A DNA stretch of 64,000 nucleotides, from assembly GCF_000730285.1 (NCBI RefSeq), contig NZ_CP007174.1:2294001-2358000 (forward strand), read 5' to 3'. This document shows positions 1-8,439 of the stretch, piece by piece; the stretch's first letter is position 1; each line of letters starts with the position of its first letter. The stretch is from Candidatus Nitrososphaera evergladensis SR1 (lineage in GTDB: Archaea; Thermoproteota; Nitrososphaeria; Nitrososphaerales; Nitrososphaeraceae). The translations under genes were made by a program, and so were the position numbers. Below the pieces are notes generated by a model, which saw only the letters and a list, made by a program, of their open reading frames with translations, was not told the DNA's origin and did not search any database.

Positions 1-671
1 TCAACAGCGCCCAGTCGCGCGCCGCTGGATACGCCACCGTGTCAAACAGCGACGTGACAGAGATAGACATTGCAGACGCGATAAACAGCTATTTTGCAGC
101 CAAGGACAGGGCTGCTGCAATGCAGGTCTTTGCAAGGGCTGACGCCTCGTTTCCGGACCCCCGGTACGAGGGCATGTCGCCGGAGGCAAGGCGCAAGGAC
201 ATGGTTGCCGCGCTGTTTTCATCCATCGTTTCGTCGCACGCTGTTGACAAAGAGTCGCTTGCAGAGCTTCTCGACGTCCTTTCAAAAGCAGACGTGGTGG
301 TGGGCAGGGTCAGCAGGAACAGGCAGTGGAGCCTCTTGCGCTATGTGCGGGACATGCTTTCAGCCGGCCTGTACGCCAAGTCTAGGGGCAAGGACATCAA
401 GTACAGCCAGTATGCTATGCCTTGGCCGGTGATGGGCCCCATATTTGCAAGGTCGCAGACCACTCGAAAAATCGCGTCCGCAGTCGGCCCTGCCATGAAC
501 GTGTCAAGGAGCACTGCAAGCTCGACAGTGCTGCCGTACCTCGTGCGCGCCATCATCGATGAAAAGGTCGACACTTCTGAATTTGCAATCACGAACTTTG
601 GCGACGAGTCGATAGGCGAGTCGCTTGGAAAGGAAGTCGAGCGGGCAAAGGGGGCCAGGAAGAAAAAGTGA
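1..671 (+). CDS. rfcL: Replication factor C large subunit, C-terminal part (truncated by window edge)
   Basis: This is the C-terminal collar region of the clamp-loader large subunit, which with RfcS loads PCNA on DNA during replication. The frame is open from base 3 with no stop before the window edge, so the AAA+ ATPase half lies outside. The visible 220 or so residues are helical and contain the collar-type stretch QWSLLRYVRDMLSAG followed by a YAMPWP segment, as in archaeal RfcL, and end in a basic tail (GARKKK) that could be the PCNA-interacting end. A GTG at 39 could be mistaken for the start, but homology continues around it. The next gene overlaps the stop codon by 4 bases (GTGA). Family call is by pattern recognition. 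Confidence 0.75.
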   Translation, partial: NSAQSRAAGYATVSNSDVTEIDIADAINSYFAAKDRAAAMQVFARADASFPDPRYEGMSPEARRKDMVAALFSSIVSSHAVDKESLAELLDVLSKADVVVGRVSRNRQWSLLRYVRDMLSAGLYAKSRGKDIKYSQYAMPWPVMGPIFARSQTTRKIASAVGPAMNVSRSTASSTVLPYLVRAIIDEKVDTSEFAITNFGDESIGESLGKEVERAKGARKKK

Positions 672-1054
672 GCGACGGCAAAGAGTTCTGGATAAAGTTG
701 CTGGTAAAGTACAAGGGCAAGTGCGCCGTCTGCGGCAAAGAAATCCCGCAGGGAGAATACGCGCTCTGGTCAAGGGCATCCAAGGCCATCAAGCATGTCA
801 AGTGCGAGGTGCAGCTGCAGCAACAGAAAGAAGGACAGCGGCATGATGAAGCGCCGGAAGAAGAGACGTCGCTGGAACTAAAGTGCTTTGTATGCGGCAA
901 AAACGCCGGCTGCGCCACGTGCAGCCTGGAGGCCGACTGCAACCGCGCAATAGTGTCGCAGGCGTGCATATGCGAGTCTTGCCTGTCAGGGCCGGACGCT
1001 TATGACAGATATCAGCAGGCGTTCTTGGCAAAAATAGCAAAGCTTAAAATGTAA
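668..1054 (+). CDS. Small zinc-binding protein of unknown function
   Basis: A 128-residue protein starting at a GTG that overlaps the rfcL stop, so it is translationally coupled to it. It has two clusters of cysteines: CAVC with a following HVKC near residues 19-46, and CFVC plus CATCSLEADC and CICESC towards the C-terminus. These look like two treble-clef or zinc-ribbon modules joined by a glutamine- and glutamate-rich linker. I do not recognise the family. Position next to the clamp loader suggests a nucleic-acid-related role, but that is only context. Confidence 0.65.
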   Translation: MSDGKEFWIKLLVKYKGKCAVCGKEIPQGEYALWSRASKAIKHVKCEVQLQQQKEGQRHDEAPEEETSLELKCFVCGKNAGCATCSLEADCNRAIVSQACICESCLSGPDAYDRYQQAFLAKIAKLKM

Positions 1055-1056
1055 AT

Positions 1057-1296
1057 GTGCCAGACGCATCATTGGTGGAAAAAATGTCAAGCGAATACGA
1101 GCAAAACGTTGGCCAGCTTTTGGCAGAAAAAAAGGCGGAGCTTGAGGAGCTTGCCAAGAACCCAAAAGAGAACGCCGTCAAGATCTCGCAGCTCACACTT
1201 GAAATTGATTCGCTTGAAGCCATGTACGAGAACTATAACCTTGGCCTGAACGTCTTTCGCAGGGCGCAGGGCGGAAGGGCAGGCCTGAGAGAGTAA
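1057..1296 (+). CDS. Small coiled-coil protein of unknown function
   Basis: A 79-residue protein that begins with GTG two bases after the preceding stop. An ATG at 1055 is in another frame and gives an unrelated peptide. Residues 5-60 are charged and heptad-like (LLAEKKAELEELAKN, then LTLEIDSLEAMYENY), typical of a short antiparallel coiled coil, with a basic glycine-rich end. It is the last gene of the rfcL run. No function can be assigned. Confidence 0.55.
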   Translation: MPDASLVEKMSSEYEQNVGQLLAEKKAELEELAKNPKENAVKISQLTLEIDSLEAMYENYNLGLNVFRRAQGGRAGLRE

Positions 1297-1324
1297 GTGC
1301 TACTCCTCTCTCTAAAGATGTGGT

Positions 1325-1633
1325 TTAACCGCCCTTGACCTTTTTCACTACGGCATCAAAGTTGCTGAGCGGCACTATTTTCACAGTATTGAAGGCGGAG
1401 ATGCCAGCCTCTATGCACATTGCTTCGATCTCATGCGGGCTGTCTGCCTCTACAATGATTACCCATTCATGCTCCAGCACAGACATATAGAACCCGTGGA
1501 TCTTCCTAACATGGAATTTTTCAGTGATCGACTTGATCTTGTCGTCGATCATTATCATCGTGTCCTTGCTCTGCTTGTTGTTAAGCGGGCATGATTCCGG
1601 GCTGTGGGTTGCAAATACTCCAAATAATGCCAT
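1325..1633 (-). CDS. Small dimeric alpha/beta-barrel-like protein (GYD/DUF3303-like), unknown function
   Basis: A 102-residue soluble protein. After a 30-residue variable N-terminus it shows the alternating pattern of a ferredoxin-like or dimeric alpha/beta barrel: strand, then VLEHEWVIIVEADSPHEIE with a helix, then a C-terminal strand IVPLSNFDAVVKKV. That EAD-helix arrangement resembles GYD or DUF3303-like single-domain proteins, many of them uncharacterised. An A/T-rich TATA-like element at about 1656-1664 lies 26 bp upstream of the ATG, which supports this start and leaderless transcription. Fold assignment is tentative. Confidence 0.6.
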   Translation of the reverse strand: MALFGVFATHSPESCPLNNKQSKDTMIMIDDKIKSITEKFHVRKIHGFYMSVLEHEWVIIVEADSPHEIEAMCIEAGISAFNTVKIVPLSNFDAVVKKVKGG

Positions 1634-1868
1634 GTATCAAAAAAAATGCAGCAGAATATTAAAACGTAATTATCCATTCAACTTGATCATTCCTGCGCCT
1701 TGAGAACGCGCCTATGAGGTTTCTTTCGCAGTGCTTCTCACTTCCCGGTTGCGGTAGAATGCCAGAAGGCATTTTGGATAGCTGAATCAGAGAATGCTGC
1801 TCATGTTCCTCGGATTGTCAATGAATCATAAATAAAACTAGAGTACTTTCTTTAGAAAACCTTCTTTT

Positions 1869-2921
1869 TCAGAGTCTCTGCGGAGTCGTCACTATCTTGC
1901 CGAACAGCTGCGAGTCTGCCATCTTGACGTGGCCTTCGACCATGTTGCCAAATGGAAGGATGGTGTCAATCACTGGCTTTATTCTGCCCTTGCTTACCCA
2001 TCGTATCACTTCCTCCAACCCTGCTTTGGTTCCCTGCGTTGCGCCCAGCAGGTTGGTTCCCCGGAAAAAGAGGTATCTCAGGTCAATTGCCGAGTCGTAG
2101 CCTGTGGTGGCGCCTGTTGACACGAGCGTGCCTCCCATCTTCAACAGCCCTACTTCTTGTGGAAACACGGTCTTGCCGATGTGCTCATAGATTATGTCCA
2201 CTCCTTGCCTGTTTGTTATGTCGCGGACCTTCTTGTACCAGTCAGCTTCTCGGTGATTAACCGCATGGTCTGCGCCAAGCTCCAGGCACTTGTCCATCTT
2301 GTCTTTGTTGCCGGCAGTAGCAATGACGTCGCAGTTGAACAACTTGGCAATCTGTATGCCAGCTATTCCCATGCCACTTCCTCCACCCATTATAAGGACC
2401 GTCTGGCCGGGCCTGATTTTGGCACGCGTAACAAGCATGTGCCAGGCAGTCATGCCCACCATGCAAATTGCTGCCGCATCGGTAAACGATACGTTGTCAG
2501 GGAGCTTGACTACGTTTACTTCTGGCAAATGCGTGTATTGCGCAAAGCCGCCCCATAGCGGGCCGGTCTGGAATCCCCATACCTTCCTGCTGATGCAGTC
2601 ATATTCCCTTCCGGATGTGCATTCATAGCATACCCTGCAAGTCAGGTTTGGATGCGAGGCCACCCTGTCTCCAACCTTGATGTTTGTCGTGACATTCTCA
2701 CCGACTTCGACAACCGTTCCGGCGATGTCGCTCCCCGATATGTGAGGCATTGGGATCTTGATCGGCTCGCCCCAGATGCCCCACAGGTCGTTGTAGTTGT
2801 ACGACGCAGCTTCAACTTTAATCAAGACTTCATTGGCTTTTGGTTTCGGCGTATCAATGTCTTCGATTTTTACTACTTGCCTAGGATCTTTGCTGTGTTC
2901 CCTGTATACGGCCGCTTTCAT
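1869..2921 (-). CDS. Zinc-containing MDR-family dehydrogenase/reductase
   Basis: Medium-chain dehydrogenase/reductase of about 350 residues. The start at 2921 (MKAAVYREHSK) is preferred over an ATG at 2972, because MDR proteins begin this way and a CTATAA box sits about 26 bp upstream. The structural-zinc motif is intact (CRVCYECTSGREYDC), as is the NAD(P)-binding GGGSGMG loop. The usual catalytic zinc cysteine is replaced in the SYNYNDLWG segment, which points to an enoyl-type reductase rather than a classical alcohol dehydrogenase. It is divergent from the acyl-CoA carboxylase operon, so a role as an acryloyl-CoA or crotonyl-CoA reductase is an attractive inference. Substrate is unproven. 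Confidence 0.85.
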   Translation of the reverse strand: MKAAVYREHSKDPRQVVKIEDIDTPKPKANEVLIKVEAASYNYNDLWGIWGEPIKIPMPHISGSDIAGTVVEVGENVTTNIKVGDRVASHPNLTCRVCYECTSGREYDCISRKVWGFQTGPLWGGFAQYTHLPEVNVVKLPDNVSFTDAAAICMVGMTAWHMLVTRAKIRPGQTVLIMGGGSGMGIAGIQIAKLFNCDVIATAGNKDKMDKCLELGADHAVNHREADWYKKVRDITNRQGVDIIYEHIGKTVFPQEVGLLKMGGTLVSTGATTGYDSAIDLRYLFFRGTNLLGATQGTKAGLEEVIRWVSKGRIKPVIDTILPFGNMVEGHVKMADSQLFGKIVTTPQRL

Positions 2922-3092
2922 ATGCAGACTCTCGTCTTTGACATCGTTATAGATGGCAATATATTCATTCAAAGGGCAATGTGTAGTTTTTAGCGCCGGC
3001 TGTGTTTTGAAAAGTTAGAGCAGGAGCACTATGCAATTGGCATTATTCTAACGTCCAAGTCTTATATTACCGCCCATAACGGAAATAATGAA

Positions 3093-3100
3093 TTTATATA
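3093..3100 (+). promoter_or_regulatory. TATA box of the acyl-CoA carboxylase operon
   Basis: The sequence TTTATATA lies about 30 bp before the ATG at 3129. Expected transcription start is near 3122, leaving a very short leader. The 200-bp gap is shared with the divergent MDR reductase gene. Confidence 0.6.
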
Positions 3101-3128
3101 GCCACTCGCCGGCATTAACTACACTCCC

Positions 3129-4673
3129 ATGCATGAAGAAAAAGTAAAGCGGCTGGCTGCATTGAAAAAGTCCGCCGAGAGTGGCGGTGGCGACGAGCGC
3201 ATCGAGGCCCAACACTCAAAGGGCAAACTTACTGCACGCGAGAGGATAGCACTATTACTGGACGAAGGAAGCTTTGTCGAGATTGACAAGTACGTCACCC
3301 ACAGGGGCGACGACCCGACCGTCCAGAAATTCTACGGCGACGGCGCGGTGACCGGGTTTGGCACGGTCAATGGCAGGCAGGTCTTTGTTTTCGCTTATGA
3401 TTTCACGGTCCTTGGCGGATCGCTTGGAGAAATGACAAGCAAAAAAATCACTAAAGTCATGGACCACGCCATGAAGGTCGGGTGCCCAATCATAGGCATC
3501 ATCGACTCTGGCGGCGCAAGGATTCAGGAAGGCGTCAACAGCCTTGACGGCTATGGCGACATCTTTTTCCGCAACACGATGGCTTCAGGAGTCATTCCGC
3601 AAATAACGGCAAGCATCGGCCCGTGCGCAGGCGGCGCCGTGTATTCGCCGGCGATGACTGACTTTGTCGTGATGGTAGAAAACATTGGCCAGATGTTCGT
3701 GACGGGGCCGGAAGTGGTAAAGGAGGTCCTGAGCCAGGACGTATCGTTTGAAGAGCTGGGAGGCGCACGTGCGCACGGCTCGAAATCCGGCGTGGCGCAC
3801 TTTGTAGCCAAGAACGAGTACGACTGCTTTGACAGGATAAAGAAACTGCTTTCATTCATACCGCAAAACAACACGGAAGAGCCGCCGATGGCGGCAGAGT
3901 CGACTGACGACCCCAACAGGGTAGATGCCAACCTGATAAACATCCTGCCAGAGAACCCGTACCAGCAGTATGACATGAAAGAGATAATCAAGTCAGTCGT
4001 CGACAACGGAGACTTTTTTGAGGTGCACGAGCTGTTTGCCGATAACATCCTAGTAGGCTTTGCAAGGATGGGCGGAAGGACGGTAGGCATCGTTGCAAAC
4101 CAGCCGATGTACCTTGCGGGTGCACTTGACATCAACTCGTCCAACAAGGCAGCCAGGTTCATCAGGTTCTGCGACTCGTTCAACATCCCGATTGTCACGC
4201 TGGTAGACACGCCAGGATACCTGCCTGGAACTGACCAGGAGCACAACGGCATCATCAGGCACGGAAGCAAACTATTGTATGCGTATTGCGAAGCGACGGT
4301 GCCCAAGGTAACTTGCATTGTAGGCAAGGCGTACGGAGGAGCCTATATCGCAATGGGAAGCAAGAACCTGCGCGCCGATGTCAACTATGCATGGCCAAAC
4401 GCCGAGATCGCAGTGCTTGGCCCGGAAGCAGCTGTTACGATTATCCACAGAAAAGAGCTGAAAACCGCGCCAGACGCGCCCATGATGAAGAAAAAGCTTG
4501 CCAAGGACTACCGCGACAAGTTTGCAAACCCCTACCTTGCGGCTGAAAGGGGCATCATCGACGTGGTAATCGACCCGATGGAGACAAGGCCCATGATAAT
4601 CCGCGCGCTGGAAGCACTTGCGAACAAAAAGGAAGCAAGGCCGTGGAAAAAGCACGGCAACATCAACCTGTAG
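3129..4673 (+). CDS. pccB: Acetyl-/propionyl-CoA carboxylase, carboxyltransferase subunit
   Basis: A 514-residue carboxyltransferase with both crotonase-fold halves fused. It transfers CO2 from carboxybiotin to acetyl-CoA and propionyl-CoA, the CO2-fixing steps of the 3-hydroxypropionate/4-hydroxybutyrate cycle in ammonia-oxidising archaea. Seen in the sequence: the N-terminal KLTARERIALLLDEGSF signature, the acyl-CoA pocket region (GGARIQEGVNSLDGYGDIF), FVTGPEVVKEV with GGARAHGSKSGVAHF, and the second-half TPGYLPGTDQE and GKAYGGAYIAMGSK. Length fits PccB (about 510-530). It is followed by biotin carboxylase and biotin carrier genes in one operon, the order known in this group. Whether it prefers acetyl- or propionyl-CoA cannot be read here; the archaeal enzyme uses both. 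Confidence 0.95.
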   Translation: MHEEKVKRLAALKKSAESGGGDERIEAQHSKGKLTARERIALLLDEGSFVEIDKYVTHRGDDPTVQKFYGDGAVTGFGTVNGRQVFVFAYDFTVLGGSLGEMTSKKITKVMDHAMKVGCPIIGIIDSGGARIQEGVNSLDGYGDIFFRNTMASGVIPQITASIGPCAGGAVYSPAMTDFVVMVENIGQMFVTGPEVVKEVLSQDVSFEELGGARAHGSKSGVAHFVAKNEYDCFDRIKKLLSFIPQNNTEEPPMAAESTDDPNRVDANLINILPENPYQQYDMKEIIKSVVDNGDFFEVHELFADNILVGFARMGGRTVGIVANQPMYLAGALDINSSNKAARFIRFCDSFNIPIVTLVDTPGYLPGTDQEHNGIIRHGSKLLYAYCEATVPKVTCIVGKAYGGAYIAMGSKNLRADVNYAWPNAEIAVLGPEAAVTIIHRKELKTAPDAPMMKKKLAKDYRDKFANPYLAAERGIIDVVIDPMETRPMIIRALEALANKKEARPWKKHGNINL

Positions 4674-4678
4674 GTGAA

Positions 4679-6196
4679 ATGCAAAAAATGTCCAAGAAAA
4701 TCACGAGCATCCTGATTGCAAACAGGGGCGAGATAGCACTGCGCGTAATCAGGGCCTGCAAGGAACTTGGCATAAGGTCAATCGCGATATACTCTGACGA
4801 AGACACGCGTGCGGTGCACGTAAAGAGGGCAGACGAGGCATACCACATCGGCCCGGCCCCGCCGGCGCAAAGCTACCTGAACATGGCCAAGATCGTCGAG
4901 ACTGCGAAAATGGCTGGCGCCGACGCAATCCACCCCGGCTATGGCTTTCTGTCAGAGAACGAGAATTTCCCCGAGATGTGCGAGAAGAACGGCATCATAT
5001 TCATCGGTCCGACTGCAAAAGCGATGGATGTCACCGGCGACAAGATGAAGTGCAAGGCAGTCATGAAAAAGGCCAAGGTCCCAACCGTCCCGGGAAGCGA
5101 CGGCATCATCGAGGACGTGGAAAAGGCCGCAAACATTGCGCACGAAGCAGGCTATCCGGTGATGCTAAAGTCGGCTTTTGGAGGCGGTGGCAGGGGCATC
5201 AGGCTCTGCAAGGACGAAAAGCAGTTGCGCCAAGAGTTCGAGATGGCGTCTGCCGAGTCCAAGGCTGCCTTTGGCAAGTCCGCGCTGTTTGTAGAGAAAT
5301 ACCTTCAAAGGATCAGGCACATCGAGTTCCAGTTGCTGCGCGACTCGCACGGCAACGGCCGACACCTGTTTGAGCGCGAATGCTCGATACAGCGCAGGCA
5401 CCAGAAACTTATCGAAATGTCGCCGTCGCCGGTGGTCGACCAGAAGACCAGGGAAAGGATTGGCGAGATAGCGGTAAGGGCGGCAGCCGCAGTCGATTAC
5501 CTCAACGCAGGCACTGCAGAATTCCTGCGTGACCCGGAAGGCAACTTTTACTTTATCGAGATAAACTCCCGCCTGCAGGTGGAGCACCCTGTCACAGAGC
5601 TCGTGACCGGCCTTGACCTCGTGAAACTCCAGATCCACGTGGCGCAGGGAGGCGAGATCCCCTTCAAGCAGGAAGACTTGAAGATGAACGGCTGCGCAAT
5701 AGAATGTCGTATAAACGCAGAAGACCCGTTCTACGACTTTGCGCCATCGACTGGCGCAGTGCCAAACTGCAACATCCCCTACGGCCCCGGCGTCAGAGTC
5801 GACACGTACCTGTACCCAGGCTGCACGGTTTCTGGCTACTATGACTCGCTTGTGGCAAAACTGCTTGCATGGGGAAGCAACTTTAACGAGGCCCGCATAA
5901 GGATGAGAAACGCGCTGGACGAGTTTACCATAGAGGGCATCAACACCACAATCCCGCTGTACAAGACGATAATGACCGAACCCAACTTTAACAAGGGTGA
6001 GATTTCGACAGACTACCTTGACCGCTTCAAGGTCTTTGACAAGATGAATGAAGAGGTCAAGGCGGAAGCATCAAAGAACGCCCAGGCTGCAGTGGCGGCC
6101 GCGCTGTTGCAGTCAGAGCTTGTGAAAAAGACTTCGCAGAACAATAACAACGGTCAAAAAGCTTCCAGGTGGAAGATGATGAGGGCGACAAGCTGA
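4679..6196 (+). CDS. accC: Biotin carboxylase subunit of acetyl-/propionyl-CoA carboxylase
   Basis: ATP-grasp enzyme of about 505 residues that carboxylates biotin on the carrier protein using ATP and bicarbonate. It shows the N-terminal ILIANRGEIALRVIRACKELG signature, the HPGYGFLSEN motif, the glycine-rich ATP lid (FGGGGRGIRL) and the EINSRLQVEHPVTE catalytic loop, then the biotin-carboxylase C domain. The frame is open back to 4643 inside pccB, but the ATG at 4679 has GGTGA just upstream and gives the normal N-terminus. The last 40 residues (Ala-rich, then Asn/Lys) extend past the usual domain end. It sits 5 bases after pccB and one base before the carrier gene. Confidence 0.95.
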   Translation: MQKMSKKITSILIANRGEIALRVIRACKELGIRSIAIYSDEDTRAVHVKRADEAYHIGPAPPAQSYLNMAKIVETAKMAGADAIHPGYGFLSENENFPEMCEKNGIIFIGPTAKAMDVTGDKMKCKAVMKKAKVPTVPGSDGIIEDVEKAANIAHEAGYPVMLKSAFGGGGRGIRLCKDEKQLRQEFEMASAESKAAFGKSALFVEKYLQRIRHIEFQLLRDSHGNGRHLFERECSIQRRHQKLIEMSPSPVVDQKTRERIGEIAVRAAAAVDYLNAGTAEFLRDPEGNFYFIEINSRLQVEHPVTELVTGLDLVKLQIHVAQGGEIPFKQEDLKMNGCAIECRINAEDPFYDFAPSTGAVPNCNIPYGPGVRVDTYLYPGCTVSGYYDSLVAKLLAWGSNFNEARIRMRNALDEFTIEGINTTIPLYKTIMTEPNFNKGEISTDYLDRFKVFDKMNEEVKAEASKNAQAAVAAALLQSELVKKTSQNNNNGQKASRWKMMRATS

Positions 6197-6197
6197 T

Positions 6198-6710
6198 ATG
6201 GAGTTCAAAGTCGGCGACCTTGCACAGATGCTGAGCGGCGAAGTGCTCAGGACCACAGGGAACAACTCGGTGCTTGTAAAGATAGGCGACAAAGAGCACA
6301 CGATAAGGCTGCTGAAATCCGGCACAAACGAGTTTGAGTTCATACTCGACAACACGTTCCATCACGCCAAGATCCTCCAGTCTGGAAGCGCCGAAGTGAA
6401 ATTGATGCTGGACGGCCAGCCTATAACGGTAAAGAAGCATTCCAAGCTGACAGAAGTGCTTGAAAAGGCATCGGCGCTTGGCGGCGCAGGAGGCGGAGAC
6501 CGCAACCTTGCAAGCCAGATTCCGGGAAGGGTTGTCAATATTGCCGCCAAGCCAGGGACAGAGGTCAAAAAGGGCGACGTGATAGTGGTGCTTGAATCGA
6601 TGAAGATGCAGGTGGCTGTCAAGGCCCACAAGGACGGCAACCTGAAGGAAATAAAGGTAAAGCAGGGAGCCAGCGTCGCAAGAAACGACATTCTGGCAGT
6701 AATAGAATAA
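6198..6710 (+). CDS. bccP: Biotin carboxyl carrier protein of acyl-CoA carboxylase
   Basis: A 170-residue protein carrying the biotin that shuttles carboxyl groups between the two upstream enzymes. The C-terminal biotinyl domain (residues about 100-170) has the conserved VLESMKMQ motif, with the biotinylated lysine at residue 136, followed by a hammerhead with conserved glycines. The N-terminal 80 residues form the linker domain typical of archaeal and propionyl-CoA-type carriers. A Gly/Ala hinge (LGGAGGGD) joins the two. It is the third gene of the operon. A biotin ligase (BirA) is needed but is not in this window. Confidence 0.95.
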   Translation: MEFKVGDLAQMLSGEVLRTTGNNSVLVKIGDKEHTIRLLKSGTNEFEFILDNTFHHAKILQSGSAEVKLMLDGQPITVKKHSKLTEVLEKASALGGAGGGDRNLASQIPGRVVNIAAKPGTEVKKGDVIVVLESMKMQVAVKAHKDGNLKEIKVKQGASVARNDILAVIE

Positions 6711-6727
6711 TAATAGTCTCAGGTTTT

Positions 6728-7483
6728 TTAGCGCCTGTGCTGTTGTTTTTCTTCGATTTTCTTTGCCAGCGTCATCACTGCAAACAGCCCGACGCCTATT
6801 GACGACAGCACAAAGAGCGCGGTAGAGGCCATCAGGACGATAGCATTTCCTGCTGCCACGCCTGCCGCAACTGCTGCAAGCGACGCTATTGCAGAAATGC
6901 CCAGCGCCATCAGCAGTTTTTTGCCAGGAGCCCTGTTGCGCAATGCAACTGCCGCCGGCGACAGGTAAACTGCGCCAATAAGCGCGCTTGCGGCAAAGCC
7001 TGCAACGACAGCGCCTCCTTCGCCTGCAGACATGCCATAGCCCTTTTCTGCCACCTGCAGTATGCCAAGGAGCGGGTATATGGCAGTCTTGATAGTTGCC
7101 TGCGCCCACGGGTTTGCGCGCTCGTAATCTGCAACAGATGGGCTGAAAGAGTAGTACCAGCCGTTAAAGACGTTCATGAAACTAGAGCCTGCTGCTGTTG
7201 AGAGGATGTGGTTGTCTCTAAAGCCGCGGAGAAACTGCACCTGCGGCGTAAGCTCCGAGCCAAACGCCGCAGTCGCAATAAGACAGCCGGACGGCTGCCG
7301 CGCCGGCTGCACGGTTCCTGTCTGATTGTTGGCGCGCTTTACCTGGGCAGACACGTTGTCGCCAAAGCCAAGCGAGTCTCCTTCCTCTGCCATTGCAGGC
7401 AGAGTGGGAAGAAGAAGCAATAACGCCAGTGATACTGCCACAAAAGTTGCCAGTGCGACCCCATAGAAGGCAGTTTTGCGCAT
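6728..7483 (-). CDS. Exported membrane protein with CFI-box domain
   Basis: About 251 residues with an N-terminal signal peptide (MRKTAFYGVALATF then Leu-rich core, AMAEE cleavage region). Residues 66-130 hold a CFI-box-CTERM-like domain: SGCLIATAAFGSELTPQV, FLRGFRD, then YYSFSPSVADYE. Several hydrophobic helices follow and it ends in a charged cytoplasmic tail. The ATG at 7483 is chosen over an upstream open stretch to 7606, because a TATA box lies 28-35 bp before it and the signal peptide starts there. The protein encoded at 55877-57781 carries the same C-terminal half. The family is widespread but its function is unknown; proteolytic sorting has been suggested for related CTERM domains. 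Confidence 0.8.
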   Translation of the reverse strand: MRKTAFYGVALATFVAVSLALLLLLPTLPAMAEEGDSLGFGDNVSAQVKRANNQTGTVQPARQPSGCLIATAAFGSELTPQVQFLRGFRDNHILSTAAGSSFMNVFNGWYYSFSPSVADYERANPWAQATIKTAIYPLLGILQVAEKGYGMSAGEGGAVVAGFAASALIGAVYLSPAAVALRNRAPGKKLLMALGISAIASLAAVAAGVAAGNAIVLMASTALFVLSSIGVGLFAVMTLAKKIEEKQQHRR

Positions 7484-7510
7484 CTTGCTGCAAAAATAGC
7501 TGTCATTTGT

Positions 7511-7518
7511 ATATAAAT
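7511..7518 (-). promoter_or_regulatory. TATA box for the CFI-box protein gene
   Basis: ATTTATAT on the minus strand lies 28-35 bp upstream of the ATG at 7483. It fits leaderless or near-leaderless transcription and decides the start of that gene. Confidence 0.55.
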
Positions 7519-7563
7519 AATTACAATTATCAGCAGCAGGAATAGGCTTGCAGTAGTTTTCTT

Positions 7564-8358
7564 CTAGTGTATACAAAGGTCTGTGGGGCGGCCGGGCTCC
7601 ATCCACTTTAATCGATGCTCCAGTCCAGCGGCAGTGAAGGCTTGTTCAATGTCATCGCGGGATTCAGAGTAATGCGCCCATCCTTCAAAGTGCAACGGTA
7701 TAATGGTAGTAGCACGTGAAAAGGCGTGCGCGGCTTTTACCCCTTCAGCGGCAGTGAGTGTAAGATGCCAAGGGCCGACTTCTGTGACCCTTGCCGCCCC
7801 CATGAACAGGACTGCCACCCGTATCGAGAAGCGCCGGCTGACCTCCACCAGACCTTCATGCCAGACAGTATCGCCAGAAATGTAAACCGCGTATTCCGGC
7901 GCGTCGGCAAACGCAAGCACGAACCCGGTCACGGGGCCGCGATCTGCATGGACGGGCCCATGACGCGCCGGTGTTCCAGTAATTTGCAGAACACGGCTGT
8001 TGCCGCCGTCCCTAGCAGGAATGCCAATTGTTTGCCACGGGGACAGGCCGATTGCCCTGTCTCCCAGGCGTTTTGCTGCTGCAGGTGTCGTCAAAACCCG
8101 GGCCGAATGGTCAAGAGAAGCCCTCCCCATGGTGTCAAGGTTATCTAGATGCTGGTCGTGACTGAGCAACACTGCATCCAGAGAGCCGATGGCGTCATGA
8201 CCAATGGCAGGGCCGCGTGTCTTGCGCAGCACATACAGGCTTGTCCGGTATTCGCCAGGAGGATCAAATGTCGGGTCGGTGAGGAAGCGCAATCCCCCAA
8301 GTTCGATGAGGGCGGTAGGCCCGCCGATGTACGTGAACCGTAGCTTGAGATCATTCAT
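7564..8358 (-). CDS. Metallo-beta-lactamase-fold hydrolase, atypical metal motif
   Basis: A 264-residue single-domain MBL-fold protein related to the UlaG/YtnP-type hydrolases. It starts with LRFTYIGGPTALIELGGLR and LTDPTFDPPG, then has LLSHDQHLDNLD at the place of the HxHxDH metal site, a later HGP segment, the SGDT aspartate, and a final PLHFEGWAHYSE. The motif has one residue more than the canonical HxHxDH and an Asn for the last His, so metal content may differ. The gene is GC-rich and bacterial in flavour, stands alone, and its 3' end overlaps the promoter side of the CFI-box gene. Substrate unknown; transfer from bacteria is plausible. Confidence 0.85.
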   Translation of the reverse strand: MNDLKLRFTYIGGPTALIELGGLRFLTDPTFDPPGEYRTSLYVLRKTRGPAIGHDAIGSLDAVLLSHDQHLDNLDTMGRASLDHSARVLTTPAAAKRLGDRAIGLSPWQTIGIPARDGGNSRVLQITGTPARHGPVHADRGPVTGFVLAFADAPEYAVYISGDTVWHEGLVEVSRRFSIRVAVLFMGAARVTEVGPWHLTLTAAEGVKAAHAFSRATTIIPLHFEGWAHYSESRDDIEQAFTAAGLEHRLKWMEPGRPTDLCIH

Positions 8359-8439
8359 GATGATGCATATATGCGCCTCACACAGATTTCTCTTTAATCA
8401 TATAAAATAAGAAAAAAATGAGAAAGAGAGAAGAGGGTC

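Noticed and set aside
5000-6000. Long minus-strand frames inside the carboxylase genes
   Set aside because: They are opposite-frame shadows of strongly conserved enzymes with the GC bias of the true frame.
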